The translations under genes and the position numbers were made by a program. A stretch of DNA of 64,000 nt from JALEFZ01 sp039820545 (lineage in GTDB: Bacteria > Bacteroidota > Bacteroidia > J057), in the NCBI GenBank assembly GCA_039820545.1, contig JBCBPW010000003.1, forward strand, positions 62,001 to 126,000, written 5' to 3'. This document shows, piece by piece, positions 17,611-26,965 of this stretch (position 1 is its first letter; each line of letters opens with the position of its first letter). Below the pieces are notes generated by a model that saw nothing but the letters and a program-made list of their open reading frames with translations, was not told where the DNA came from and did no database searches.

Positions 17611-19344
17611 TTAGGCTACGGGTTGCCCCTGATTGAAGGCATAGGTAGCCAATCTTGTCTGGAATCCTTCATATTGAGGAACCTCTGTGATTGGTGCAGG
17701 ATCTGCAATGATACAGCCTGTAGAGCAGCTCGCGCCCAGCTTCTGTACATCTTCCATCGTCACCTTATTGAAGGCCTCTTCTGCATAACGCTCGTTCAAG
17801 AACTGCGCCATGGCCTGTACCTCATTGGCGACGCCACGCTCCATCGCGATGAAGTTGGCAGCGACGAAGTCTACAAACTCCTCTGAAGGAACGTCGGCTC
17901 CACGACCGATTCCTGTATAACCGATTCCTTTAGCTTCGATGTCCTCGCGCTGGTAAATGTTACACGCGTCGATCAATCCCTGAAGATTTTCTGCCTTGGC
18001 TAGGATTTCGTCACGGTCATCCATGTATCCTTTGTGTGCTGTCGCCATGAAGATATAGTCTGCATCTTTGACAGCTGCTTCAAGATCGTTGGTGAATAGA
18101 TCCGCCACACCGAACCCTACGATGTTCTGATCGTCTCCCTTCACGTAGTAGTCCTGTAGATGTACGTCACAGCCCTTCTCTCTTAGCTGCTTAGCCAATA
18201 CAATAGAGGGAGAGTTACGTGTATCTTCAGAGTTGAAGCGGTAAGCGGCACCGAGGATGGCTACTTTCTTGCCGTCAAGTGAACCGAACTTGCGCTCCGC
18301 CAACTTGATCGTCTCCGCAGGAGATTCGTCATTGATCTCGCGAGAGCGAACGATCAAGCTGCTGGAAGTATCCGCACCTGATTCGATCTTTCTCCACCAT
18401 AGCAGGATGCCATCCTTGGGGAGACAGTGTCCACCTACACCGACCATCGGGATCAAGAGACCACCTGAGGGGACCGCGTTGGGATCTGTCGTAGCATCAT
18501 CTGTCTGAGACAGCTTCTCATTGACGAGGTCACGGACCTTATAGTAATCGATATTATTTTCGTCGCAGTAGCGTACGATCTCTGTCGAGAGTGCGATACG
18601 TACGTCACGATAAGCATTTTCCAATGTCTTCACTACCTCAGCTGTCATAGAGTTGGTGAGGTGAAGCGTGCCTTCTGTTACAATCTGAGAGTATACTGCC
18701 TCGATCATACGAGGTGTCTCAGGATGCAATCCTCCGATCAACTTATCAGAGTGCGTGACACGATGTACCAAACGACCTGGCATTACACGGTTGGGAGAGT
18801 TACCCAAAAGAATGTCGCGTCCTTCGATCAATCCATAGCTCGCGAAGTGTTCCTTGATGAGTGTAGCCATAGAAGAAGGTGCCAGTGTAGATTCGTATAC
18901 AATCAAAGGTACCTTGTCAGCGGGCTTGTTTTGGAGTGCTTTGGCCAAAGTCTCCAATGCGCCAAATAGCGGCCCATAGTCAGGCTCGAATCCTTTTTTA
19001 TCTGTCTGAACAGAAATCAGGATCATGTCGGCATCACTTAGCTCTGCATAATCGTGACTAGCGCCCAGCAATCCTTCCTTGACGCACTCCTCTACAATGG
19101 CGTTGAGACCAGGCTCGATCCCTCCGATGACGGACTTACCAGAGTTGATCGCATCCACTTTCCATCCAGAGTTCTTGGAGTTGCGCTGCACGACCATCAC
19201 GCGCGCGGGCTGGTCTGTTCCAATCTTGATACGAGCATTGGCGAGCAAGGCAGCCATGGGCATACCCACGATACCGGGTCCAATGACACCGATCTTTTCG
19301 ACTTTCCAGTCAAATTGTAAATCTTCTGCTAGTGTAATCTTCAT
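17611..19344 (-). CDS. UDP-glucose/UDP-ManNAc dehydrogenase family protein with long C-terminal extension
   Basis: 577 residues. The family makes UDP-uronic acids by NAD-dependent two-step oxidation of C6. The Rossmann motif is VIGPGIVGMPMAALL (Gly22-Gly27), preceded by ~17 extra residues. The catalytic block has the lysine helix AEVVKTLENAYRDVRIAL (Lys239, Asn243) and GVGGHCLPKD with nucleophile Cys307. The C-terminal UDP-binding domain includes AILGAAYRFNSEDTRNSPS. Usual members have ~390-440 residues; here ~130 more follow (about 446-577), with the spelling YTGIGRG, VANEVQAMAQFLNERYA and a CSTGC motif that I do not recognise. Which sugar is oxidised (UDP-Glc, UDP-GlcNAc or UDP-ManNAc) is not decidable here, though the neighbouring epimerase and WlbA-like genes favour an N-acetylated one. 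Apparently monocistronic. Confidence 0.85.
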   Translation of the reverse strand: MKITLAEDLQFDWKVEKIGVIGPGIVGMPMAALLANARIKIGTDQPARVMVVQRNSKNSGWKVDAINSGKSVIGGIEPGLNAIVEECVKEGLLGASHDYAELSDADMILISVQTDKKGFEPDYGPLFGALETLAKALQNKPADKVPLIVYESTLAPSSMATLIKEHFASYGLIEGRDILLGNSPNRVMPGRLVHRVTHSDKLIGGLHPETPRMIEAVYSQIVTEGTLHLTNSMTAEVVKTLENAYRDVRIALSTEIVRYCDENNIDYYKVRDLVNEKLSQTDDATTDPNAVPSGGLLIPMVGVGGHCLPKDGILLWWRKIESGADTSSSLIVRSREINDESPAETIKLAERKFGSLDGKKVAILGAAYRFNSEDTRNSPSIVLAKQLREKGCDVHLQDYYVKGDDQNIVGFGVADLFTNDLEAAVKDADYIFMATAHKGYMDDRDEILAKAENLQGLIDACNIYQREDIEAKGIGYTGIGRGADVPSEEFVDFVAANFIAMERGVANEVQAMAQFLNERYAEEAFNKVTMEDVQKLGASCSTGCIIADPAPITEVPQYEGFQTRLATYAFNQGQPVA

Positions 19345-19858
19345 GAGATACTAGGTGCGTTAAAAATTGGCTGATGTCTGTACACCAGAATGTATAAGGT
19401 TGATGAATTAAGAACGATTTAGGGGGCTTTTATTTCCCATGGATGGCCAAACCATCCATTTCCTAGTGTTGTGCAGTGTTTGGGTATTCGCTAGATAAGG
19501 AGGCTATATCTCCTGCTAGGGTTCTAGCTGTTTATCAGAGTCAATAATATCGAAATTGTATTAACAGGAAGTTGCTATGAAAGCAAAGCAACAGATCCCA
19601 GACGTGACAGGTTAGAATCGGTACATAATTGGTTTCGTGAATATTTGAGTAGACGATGAGAGTTGAGAAGAGACCCCGAAAGGGATTTCGCTATGCTCAA
19701 GAAATGAGACCGAAAGTACTAGCTCTCTATTCTTGCTTCTCCTCATCTGTCCGTCTGCTTAAGATGTCCTCTTAGGTAGGAGGTTACGTAGCATAGGATT
19801 TATGCGCGAAACGTATGCCTCTCGCTTTTGGATATTCTTGTGATCATCAGCCCAATGA
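19345..19858. other. Intergenic region with GAGA/TCTC repeat, copy 2
   Basis: 514 bases without a gene. It includes a block at about 19651-19750 in which GATGAGAGTTGAGAAGAGAC is followed ~60 bases later by CTCTCTATTCTTGCTTCTCC, so the two ends are roughly complementary. Between them, CCCGAAAGGGATTTCG holds a small inverted repeat (CCCGAAAGGG). It may act as terminator or mRNA end for the leftward asnB transcript, but there is no classical U-tract. The rest, AT-rich around 19345-19600, should hold the promoter of the dehydrogenase gene. Confidence 0.45.
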
Positions 19859-21739
19859 TCAACCATCTATGAATGTCTGGAACCACAACTCAAGAGATAA
19901 GGCACCCCAAAGACTCCGGCCAAATGCACGCTCATTCATGATGAGGTTTTCCATACGCGTGTGGTCAAACAAGCCTCTTTCACGTGCTTTTTTTCCCAAT
20001 AAGATGTCCTTGATAAAGTCAGAAGCGCCATCTTTTGCCCACATGTGAAGGGGAACAGGGAAACCCATCTTGTCTTTGCGGTGGACAATATTGTGTGGGA
20101 GGTAACTTCCTGCGGCGCGCTTGAGGATGTATTTCATTTCTCCTCCTTTGAATTTCATCGCTGCGGGCATGGTCGAAACCAGATCTACAATCCTGCGATC
20201 CAAAAGCGGAACCCGTGACTCAAGTGAGACTGCCATACTGACCCTGTCTTCTACTTGCAAGAGTCCAGGTAAAGACCCAAACATGTCGAAGTGGGTCATT
20301 TTATTGAAATAGGATTGGGTGTTGGGATGATTAAAAATGGGTTGGAAGCGCTGGAAGATCCTTTCTCGATCATAATTTTCCTTGAAATCCCCATTCAGCA
20401 ATCCCAAGGCTCCTTCGCTTCGATCGTTGAGGTGGAAATAGCGTCTGTCCATTTCCTCAAAAACCCCCTGCTTCCAAAAGCCCTTCATCATCGGGACATA
20501 TTTGCGTAGGTAGGGGAGGCTGGGCATCATATTTTGTAGAGAGACAAATTGATCCCCTTCATCTTGTGTTTCGTAGATAGCCGCTTTGAGGGCCTGCTCT
20601 AGGTAAGCCACTAAATAACGGGTATATCCTGCAAAAATCTCATCACCTCCTTGGCCTCCCAGTACTACTTTTACATGTTGCTTGGCGAGATGCGAAACCA
20701 TATACTGAGGAAAAAGACCAGGACCTACACATGGCTCGTCCATATGATAGATCAGCTTGGGCATCAGCTCCACAAAGTCATTGACGGTGGGGTAGATGAG
20801 TTTCATATCCGCATTGACGGATTTTGCTACTTCCTTTGCATAGGGCGTCTCATCGAAGTTTTTCCCCTCGTGAAAAGCGCCCGTAAAGGTCGTAATAGGT
20901 TTATCGAGAAACTTATCCGCTAGCACTGTCACAAGACTAGAGTCCATTCCCCCACTCAGATAGGCTCCTACAGGTACATCCGATCGAAGTTGTATCCTAA
21001 CCGTATCCTCTAGCAGTCGCTTCAGTTCATGCTCAAAATAGTCCTGCGTATGAAACTGGTCTACTTCGAAGTTGGGCTCCCAGTATTTGATCTTCTCAGT
21101 TTGGAAGGTCTCTAGATCTATCCGTAGATAGTGTCCTGGAAGGACTTTGCGGATGCCTTTATATAAGGTCAGATCTCCCAGCAGAAACTGGAAGGTCAGA
21201 TATTCATTGATGGCTTCGTAGTTGGGCTCAGGCTTGACAGCGGGGTGTGCCAGTAGTGCCTTGATCTCGGAGCCAAACAACATCTCGTTTGCTGTCTCAG
21301 CGAGGTACATGGGCTTGATCCCAAAATGATCTCTGGCAGCAATCACCTTCTTGCGCTGGCGGTCATAGAGGAGAAAGGCAAACATCCCGTTGAGGAGCTT
21401 GATGGACTCCTCTCCATATTCTTGATACATCTTGAGAATGACCTCTGTATCGGAGGTAGTCTCAAAGGCCACACCCTTCATCTTCAGTTGGTCCCGTAGT
21501 TCGAGATAGTTGTAGATCTCTCCATTGAAGATGATGGTCAACGCGCCCGATGTCATGGGTTGCTGCCCAGTGGTCAAGTCGATGATGGTGAGTCGCTTGT
21601 GGTAGAATCCTACAGGACCTTCAATCATGTGCCCCTCGTCGTCAGGTCCACGGTGGTGGATCTTCTGAGCCATCGCTTGGAGGATGGGAAATGAGACGGG
21701 AGCAGAAGTTTTGTTAATGATGCCAGCAATGCCACACAT
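19859..21739 (-). CDS. asnB: Glutamine-hydrolysing asparagine synthase-type amidotransferase
   Basis: 626 residues, the usual length. The chain begins MCGIAGIINK, so Cys2 becomes the N-terminal glutaminase nucleophile (class II GATase). Motifs include HHRGPDDEG, FNGEIYNYLELR and the ATP-PPase loop YLSGGMDSSLVT. The synthase domain has VVLGGQGGDEIFAGYTRY. AsnB enzymes amidate aspartate with ammonia from glutamine. Homologues embedded in O-antigen/capsule clusters, such as WbpS in Pseudomonas, instead amidate uronic-acid sugars. With uronate-forming genes adjacent and a second copy at 61.3 kb, such a role is a reasonable inference but is not shown. A plain biosynthetic AsnB is the alternative. 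It is transcribed away from the wza gene, with 600 bases of divergent regulatory sequence between. Confidence 0.9.
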   Translation of the reverse strand: MCGIAGIINKTSAPVSFPILQAMAQKIHHRGPDDEGHMIEGPVGFYHKRLTIIDLTTGQQPMTSGALTIIFNGEIYNYLELRDQLKMKGVAFETTSDTEVILKMYQEYGEESIKLLNGMFAFLLYDRQRKKVIAARDHFGIKPMYLAETANEMLFGSEIKALLAHPAVKPEPNYEAINEYLTFQFLLGDLTLYKGIRKVLPGHYLRIDLETFQTEKIKYWEPNFEVDQFHTQDYFEHELKRLLEDTVRIQLRSDVPVGAYLSGGMDSSLVTVLADKFLDKPITTFTGAFHEGKNFDETPYAKEVAKSVNADMKLIYPTVNDFVELMPKLIYHMDEPCVGPGLFPQYMVSHLAKQHVKVVLGGQGGDEIFAGYTRYLVAYLEQALKAAIYETQDEGDQFVSLQNMMPSLPYLRKYVPMMKGFWKQGVFEEMDRRYFHLNDRSEGALGLLNGDFKENYDRERIFQRFQPIFNHPNTQSYFNKMTHFDMFGSLPGLLQVEDRVSMAVSLESRVPLLDRRIVDLVSTMPAAMKFKGGEMKYILKRAAGSYLPHNIVHRKDKMGFPVPLHMWAKDGASDFIKDILLGKKARERGLFDHTRMENLIMNERAFGRSLWGALSLELWFQTFIDG

Positions 21740-22343
21740 AGGGACAGATACAAATTTTGATGTGCTCAGTAAGAGAAGGAAGCGATGAGATGTAATGGGA
21801 AAGAAACATAAAGAAATAAATGCGCTCCATCTGTCACTTCAGCAGATATTTTTAATCTGAAAAATAATAAGGGCAAGGATAAAGAAATTTTTAAACAGTG
21901 AGGGTAATTGATTCGCGATTTGCTATCAAGCCCGAGTCACTGGTCTATTTTAGACGGTTCAATAAGTAAAATACACGGCTGAAGAGATATATTACGAAAG
22001 TCGAACTAGATATGGGTTTAGAGGCGTAAGATTTTTTTAGTTTTGTATGCGTTCATTGTAAAAATGTGAAGAATTTAGATTTGGGATATTGCTGTGGAAT
22101 AAACGAAAATGGCAGGATCTAGATGGTTGACAAAGGGTAAAAGGGGCTCTGGCATGATTTTTCATCCATACACGTATCAAATCAAGCAGTTAGCTAATGA
22201 TATATGATGGACTGTTAGAAAAAATCGCTTTTTGCTTCCCGACTTGAATCCACATCAAGCAAAAACCCAGACCCAAGAAATCAGCGTTCTTCCCCTCTTT
22301 TAGGAAAACACCCATTTTAGCAACTGAAATTACGCGAAATATT
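21740..22343. promoter_or_regulatory. Divergent regulatory region between asnB and the wza/wzc operon
   Basis: 604 AT-rich bases with no ORF of note. It must hold promoters for both directions. On the plus strand TAGTTTTG (22038-22045) fits the Bacteroidota -7 element TAnnTTTG, but no clean -33 TTTG sits at the right spacing, and it would leave a ~300-base leader before wza. A long leader with further control, for example antitermination by an UpxY/NusG-like factor as at other capsule loci, is only a possibility. No such factor gene was recognised here. Confidence 0.4.
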
Positions 22344-23201
22344 ATGCTGAGGAGATTTCTCTTTGTACTGTTAGGAGCTGCGGTACTGCTCTCCGCCTGT
22401 ACCTCTCAGAAAGACCTGGTCATGTTCAATACAGACCCTAAAGTCTACGACGGCGCGGATACGCTAGGAACATTTAGCCTACAGGTACCAGAGCCATATA
22501 AAGTAAAAGTAGATGATCAACTGTTGATCAAAGTGATGGATGCTCAAGCATCTTCTGCGGCTTCTTTCAATAAGTCTATCGAAGGAGAAAGTGGAAACGT
22601 CGACTTGGAGAAAGCTTATTTCTCTCCCAGCAACTATGTCATCGAGTCAGATGGAATGATAGACCTTCCGCTGATCGGACGTATCGGTGTGGAAGGATAT
22701 ACCATCGAGCAGATTCAGGATACACTTGACGCGAGATTGGAAGCAAGCCAGTTGATGCGTTCTCCCAAGACGATTGTGCGTCTGACAAACTTTCGGGTGA
22801 CGGTGATGGGGGAAGTGACACAGCCTGGCGTTATACAAATTACGCAAGATCGTGTGACAATCGTTCAAGCGTTAGGTTTGGCAGGAGATTTGACAGACTA
22901 CGCCAATATCCATCGTGTGAAGCTGATCCGCGAAATCGAGAAGGGCGTACTGAAAACGGAAATTCTTGATTTAGGCGATCCTAAAACACTAGGAAGTCCG
23001 TTCTTCTACCTTCAGCCTGGGGATATCCTATATGTAGAACCTGCCAAGTCCAAGTCATTGGTCGTCACAGGGCAGTCTACCTCCTTTATCCTGTCTTCTG
23101 TATCCTTTGTGATCGTGTTGGCCAGTACGGTATTGCAGCTTGTCAACCTCTCTCAAAATAACACGACAGGTACAACCCCTGATCCTAATAACCCTGATTG
23201 A
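22344..23201 (+). CDS. wza: Polysaccharide export outer-membrane lipoprotein (Wza family)
   Basis: 285 residues. The N-terminus MLRRFLFVLLGAAVLLSAC is a lipoprotein signal with Cys19. The polysaccharide export (Poly_export) domain starts at YKVKVDDQLLIKVMD and includes YVIESDGMIDLPLIGRIGVEGYT; a SLBB-type block follows at VTVMGEVTQPGVIQITQDRVTIVQALGLAGDLTDYA. Near the C-terminus, SFILSSVSFVIVLASTVLQL is a hydrophobic helix, corresponding to the part that crosses the outer membrane in Wza. The protein would form the outer-membrane exit pore for the polymer and pair with the Wzc-type kinase encoded 48 bases downstream. Length is shorter than E. coli Wza (379) but usual for Bacteroidota members. 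Confidence 0.92.
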   Translation: MLRRFLFVLLGAAVLLSACTSQKDLVMFNTDPKVYDGADTLGTFSLQVPEPYKVKVDDQLLIKVMDAQASSAASFNKSIEGESGNVDLEKAYFSPSNYVIESDGMIDLPLIGRIGVEGYTIEQIQDTLDARLEASQLMRSPKTIVRLTNFRVTVMGEVTQPGVIQITQDRVTIVQALGLAGDLTDYANIHRVKLIREIEKGVLKTEILDLGDPKTLGSPFFYLQPGDILYVEPAKSKSLVVTGQSTSFILSSVSFVIVLASTVLQLVNLSQNNTTGTTPDPNNPD

Positions 23202-23249
23202 TCCTATCTAAACGTCTATCACCCTTAGCACCTAATAATTTCTGCAATA

Positions 23250-25712
23250 GTGGCGAATAACAATTATAACTATCCTTACTATCCTGAAGCCAATCCAGGT
23301 GGTGGAGGCAATACACAGGTGGATCTTGCCGAAATTTTCCGCAAGATACGGTCGAAGTGGTATTATTTTGCGATTTCGACTCCCCTCTTCCTCGCCTTTG
23401 CTTTCTATTCTATCAAATCTTCTCCTCGTGTCTTCAAAGTAGAGGCGACGATGATGATCGGGACAGAGAATAAGTCACAAAATCTGGGGACCAATCAATA
23501 TCTTCCCAACGGTATCCAATTAGTCGGTCAAAAAGACAATATGCTCAATGAGTTGGCGATCCTGAGTTCGCGCAAACTGATTAGCAGGACGCTAGAGTCT
23601 CTGGATTTCGAAGTTGCTTACTTTGAGAAGACGACCTTCAAATATATCGAACGCTACAAGGACCCCATCTATCCTTTCGAAGTGGAGGTGGATTGGACGC
23701 ATCCTCAGTTTGCAGTCGGTTATATAGAGATCGAGCCCATCAGCGAGACGCAGGCCACGCTTCGGGTGAAAGAAAAGGAATACTTTATCTATAATAAGGA
23801 AGACGACACCTATCAAGAAATCAAAGGAGGGGATGCCTACGAAGTCGAGGAAACCATCACGTTTGGCCAGCCATTTGAAAATGAATTGATGAGCTTCACC
23901 GTCAACCCGCGTGAAGGCGCTTCATTTCAAGAAAGTAAAGGTTATGGTTTCAAGATCATTCCCAATGCTTTGTATACAGCAGGCTATCAGCAATTAGTAG
24001 AAATCAACCGTATTCCCGATGCAAATTATATCACGCTGAATATCGAAGGAGCGACCCCCAACAAGGAGATTCGTTACATCGACTCCCTCTGCGCGACTTA
24101 CATCAGAATGCGCCTAGAGCAGAAGAATTCTTTCGCTCAAGGAACCATCAACTTTATCAGTGCGCAACTATCTGCGGTAACCGATTCATTGGACGAAGCG
24201 CGTACAGCTTTGGCCAATAAGTCCAAGAATACTAATGACATCTCAGGTTCGGTGGGTGAAATGACTATGGATATCCAGCGCAAGGAGGAAAAAGTAGGTC
24301 AGCTTAATATACAGGTGAACTACATTGACCAGCGCTTAAAAGAAATCAATAGCCAGCAGAGTCTAGACATGATCATCGCAGCGGCTCCTACTACCGCAGG
24401 TATTCAGGATCCTAACTTGATTGCTTTGATGCGGGAATTGCGGGAGTTGAATGAAGAAAAGCGGGAAAAAGAGTTGACCTCTGCTGCAAACTCTATTGAG
24501 GTACAGAATCTCAAAGTCAGAATCAATGGGAAACTCAGTCAGCTGAAGGCCTCATTGGAGAATGTCAAATCGACTTTGAAATATCAAATACAAACTGTGA
24601 GACGACAGATCGGACAGGCAAGGGGAAGAGTAAGTAATGCAACAGGAGAGAGCTTAGAGATTAAGAAATATAGTTCACAGTTTTTCGTGAATGAGGACTT
24701 GGCCAACTATCTTCGCCAGCGTCTGGCTGAGGCCAGTATCTCCAAAGCGGCGACACGCCCAGACTCTTACATCCTGGATCAGGCGCGGCTTTCATCTACT
24801 GAGCCTGTCTCTCCCAAGAAAGGGATCATCATTGCCTCTGCTTTTGTATTCAGCTTGTTGCTTCCACTGGTACTGATCCTAGGCTTGGACTTCTTCGATA
24901 CGAAGTTGCGCTCTGCTGATCAGCTCAAGAGTATGACAGATATCCCAATGCTCGCGACGCTGCTACACGAGAAGAAAAGCGATGCCATGTTTGAGCAGGA
25001 CTTTATCCTCTCCCCGCTGGCAGAATCCTTCCGATACCTCAAGATCAATGTGGATTATCTGCTAGATGAGGCGATGGACCAGAAAGTGATTGCAGTGACT
25101 TCTATGGTGAAAGGAGAAGGAAAAACCTTTACTTCTTCGCACTTGGCATCCGTCATGGCACTTTCTGGGAAGAAAACAGTCATCATCGGCGCGGATATTC
25201 GCAGACCGCAGCTTTACAAGCGTCTGAGACAAGAAAATGAAGTCGGTCTGAGCAATTTCCTGGCTGGGAAGGCAGGGCTCAACGAGATCGTCAAAGATAC
25301 CCCTATCCACAACTTGGATATCATCACAAGTGGTCACAGACCGCCCAACCCATTGGAGATTTTGAACTCTGCCAGATTTGAAGATCTAGTAGAAGCCTTG
25401 AAGGTGCAGTATGACTATGTGATCATCGATACACCGCCTGTGGGTCTGGTCTCCGACTTCTTGGTCCTCAACCAACACGCAGACGTGGAGTTGGTCGTGA
25501 TTCGCCAGAACTACTCGCGCAAGGACTTCGTCAAGGAAGCCAATGAGTTGAAAGCCAGTGAGAAACTCAACCGTGTCTACTACGTCTTGAATGACGTGAA
25601 GATCGGTAAGGGTGGATATGGATATGGACGCTACGGATCGCGCTATGGCTACGGCTATGGGGACGATGAGAAGAAGTCCAAGAAGAAGAAAACGAAAAAA
25701 GCTGCTAAATAG
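23250..25712 (+). CDS. wzc: Polysaccharide copolymerase/BY-type tyrosine kinase (Wzc)
   Basis: 820 residues starting at a GTG (23250); no better ATG precedes the conserved part. It regulates chain length and export through cycles of autophosphorylation in the inner membrane. The N-terminal Wzz-type domain has TM1 at about 37-55, then a long periplasmic region with coiled-coil stretches (residues ~300-480) and TM2 at about 525-545. The kinase domain has Walker A TSMVKGEGKTFTSS (Lys625), Walker A' VIIGADIRRPQ and Walker B YVIIDTPPVG (Asp727). The C-terminus carries a Tyr/Gly cluster GYGYGRYGSRYGYGYG, the expected autophosphorylation tail, and then a Lys-rich end. The kinase is fused to the copolymerase as in proteobacterial Wzc. 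A dedicated tyrosine phosphatase (Wzb) was not found in the window. Confidence 0.93.
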   Translation: MANNNYNYPYYPEANPGGGGNTQVDLAEIFRKIRSKWYYFAISTPLFLAFAFYSIKSSPRVFKVEATMMIGTENKSQNLGTNQYLPNGIQLVGQKDNMLNELAILSSRKLISRTLESLDFEVAYFEKTTFKYIERYKDPIYPFEVEVDWTHPQFAVGYIEIEPISETQATLRVKEKEYFIYNKEDDTYQEIKGGDAYEVEETITFGQPFENELMSFTVNPREGASFQESKGYGFKIIPNALYTAGYQQLVEINRIPDANYITLNIEGATPNKEIRYIDSLCATYIRMRLEQKNSFAQGTINFISAQLSAVTDSLDEARTALANKSKNTNDISGSVGEMTMDIQRKEEKVGQLNIQVNYIDQRLKEINSQQSLDMIIAAAPTTAGIQDPNLIALMRELRELNEEKREKELTSAANSIEVQNLKVRINGKLSQLKASLENVKSTLKYQIQTVRRQIGQARGRVSNATGESLEIKKYSSQFFVNEDLANYLRQRLAEASISKAATRPDSYILDQARLSSTEPVSPKKGIIIASAFVFSLLLPLVLILGLDFFDTKLRSADQLKSMTDIPMLATLLHEKKSDAMFEQDFILSPLAESFRYLKINVDYLLDEAMDQKVIAVTSMVKGEGKTFTSSHLASVMALSGKKTVIIGADIRRPQLYKRLRQENEVGLSNFLAGKAGLNEIVKDTPIHNLDIITSGHRPPNPLEILNSARFEDLVEALKVQYDYVIIDTPPVGLVSDFLVLNQHADVELVVIRQNYSRKDFVKEANELKASEKLNRVYYVLNDVKIGKGGYGYGRYGSRYGYGYGDDEKKSKKKKTKKAAK

Positions 25713-25806
25713 ATTTTCCGAATGCAGGAAGACGAGTGAAGGATACGTTGTCCATTTTCTCCTACACGCGTCTTCTTTCTTTTTATCCAAAAAATATCTC
25801 TGTATC

Positions 25807-26787
25807 GTGAATTTACACCAAAACCCACATGTCCTCATCACCGGTGGTGCCGGATTTATCGGTAGCCATTTGGCTGATACCTTGCTCGACATGGGGTGGC
25901 AGGTTACCGTTCTTGACAACCTGGACCCATACTATGCAGTGGAACTCAAGCGAGAGAACATTGCCCCACATCTCAGCAATCCGAACTATCACTTTGTAGA
26001 AGGTGACATTCAGGATAGTGAGTTAGTGGATACTTTGACAGGTTCCTTTGACGCGATTGTTCATTTGGCAGCCCGTGCGGGTGTGCGTCCTTCTATCAAG
26101 GACCCCATCGCCTATATGGACACCAATGTCAAAGGCACACAAAATCTTTTGGAACTGGCACGTGCCAGAGAGATCAAGCAATTTGTGTTTGCTTCATCTA
26201 GTAGTGTGTACGGCGTGAATCCGCATACACCATGGTCCGAATCAGACTATGTATTGAAGCCGATCAGCCCTTATGCTGGCTCGAAAGTGAGCGGAGAATT
26301 GCTAGGTCATGTGTACAGTCACCTGTATGGCATCCGTTTCTTGGCGCTGCGCTTTTTTACGGTGTTTGGACCTCGCCAGCGTCCTGATCTCGCGATCAAC
26401 AAGTTTGCCCGCAAGATCTTGAAAGGGGAAGAGATTCCTGTGTTTGGTGATGGTACCACCAGACGAGACTACACCTTTGTACGTGACATCGTATGGGGCA
26501 TCATCGGCGCCCTCAACTATGAGGACAGCGAATATGAGATCATCAATCTGGGCGCAGGTCGTACGATCAGCTTGGCCGAGATGATTGGTTCCATTGAAGA
26601 AGTACTAGGGAAAACGGCCAAAATCAATCGTCTGCCCGAGCAGCCAGGAGATGTGCCTTTGACCTATGCAGATATCAGCAAGGCACGTGAGTTGCTAGGA
26701 TACAATCCCAAGATGGAATTCATTGACGGGATACGTGCCTTCAAGGATTGGTATTTGGAAAGAGAAATATATAATCTGCCTATTTGA
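25807..26787 (+). CDS. NAD-dependent epimerase, UDP-glucuronate 4-epimerase-like
   Basis: 326 residues from a GTG at 25807 (NLHQNPHVLITGGAG). The open frame extends 65 codons further upstream into the end of wzc, but that part has no fold-like sequence. The extended SDR signature is complete: GGAGFIGSHL (Gly13-Gly19), Ser131-133 and Y156-x3-K160 in SPYAGSKVSGE. The text from LDPYYAVELKRENI to FVEGDIQD and LAARAGVRPSIKDP, and the FTVFGPRQRPDLAI block, is that of UDP-glucuronate 4-epimerases, which make UDP-galacturonate. UDP-glucose/GlcNAc 4-epimerases look different at these sites. It follows wzc by ~95 bases on the same strand. Substrate is inferred from resemblance and from the dehydrogenase in the locus that could supply UDP-uronate. 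Confidence 0.85.
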   Translation: MNLHQNPHVLITGGAGFIGSHLADTLLDMGWQVTVLDNLDPYYAVELKRENIAPHLSNPNYHFVEGDIQDSELVDTLTGSFDAIVHLAARAGVRPSIKDPIAYMDTNVKGTQNLLELARAREIKQFVFASSSSVYGVNPHTPWSESDYVLKPISPYAGSKVSGELLGHVYSHLYGIRFLALRFFTVFGPRQRPDLAINKFARKILKGEEIPVFGDGTTRRDYTFVRDIVWGIIGALNYEDSEYEIINLGAGRTISLAEMIGSIEEVLGKTAKINRLPEQPGDVPLTYADISKARELLGYNPKMEFIDGIRAFKDWYLEREIYNLPI

Positions 26788-26807
26788 CAAGACGGGCAGA
26801 CTGAAAG

Positions 26808-26876
26808 AAAAGAGACACGAGACTTACGGAGTGTGATAGAGGTTATCTGTGAGGTAGATTGGCTCGTGCTCTTTTT
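26808..26876 (+). terminator. Long-loop hairpin with T-run after the epimerase gene
   Basis: AAAGAGACACGAG (26808-26820 region) pairs with CTCGTGCTCTTTTT (26863-26876), a ~12-bp stem with one bulged base and a ~42-base loop. The descending arm ends in TTTTT. It could be an intrinsic terminator, or an attenuator before the Wzy-like gene. The unusually long loop lowers confidence. Confidence 0.5.
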
Positions 26877-26965
26877 GACAGGTTTTTACGAAAGAAAATA
26901 GAAGTAAGCAGCACATATAGGAAGAATTTTCTCCTCGCGTTAGTTTGCTTCTCACATCATATCCT

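Noticed and set aside
25612..25806. Upstream extension of the UDP-glucuronate epimerase-like frame into wzc
   Set aside because: It overlaps the coding end of wzc and gives a repetitive MDMDMDATDRAMATAMGT text; the SDR fold begins right after the GTG at 25807.
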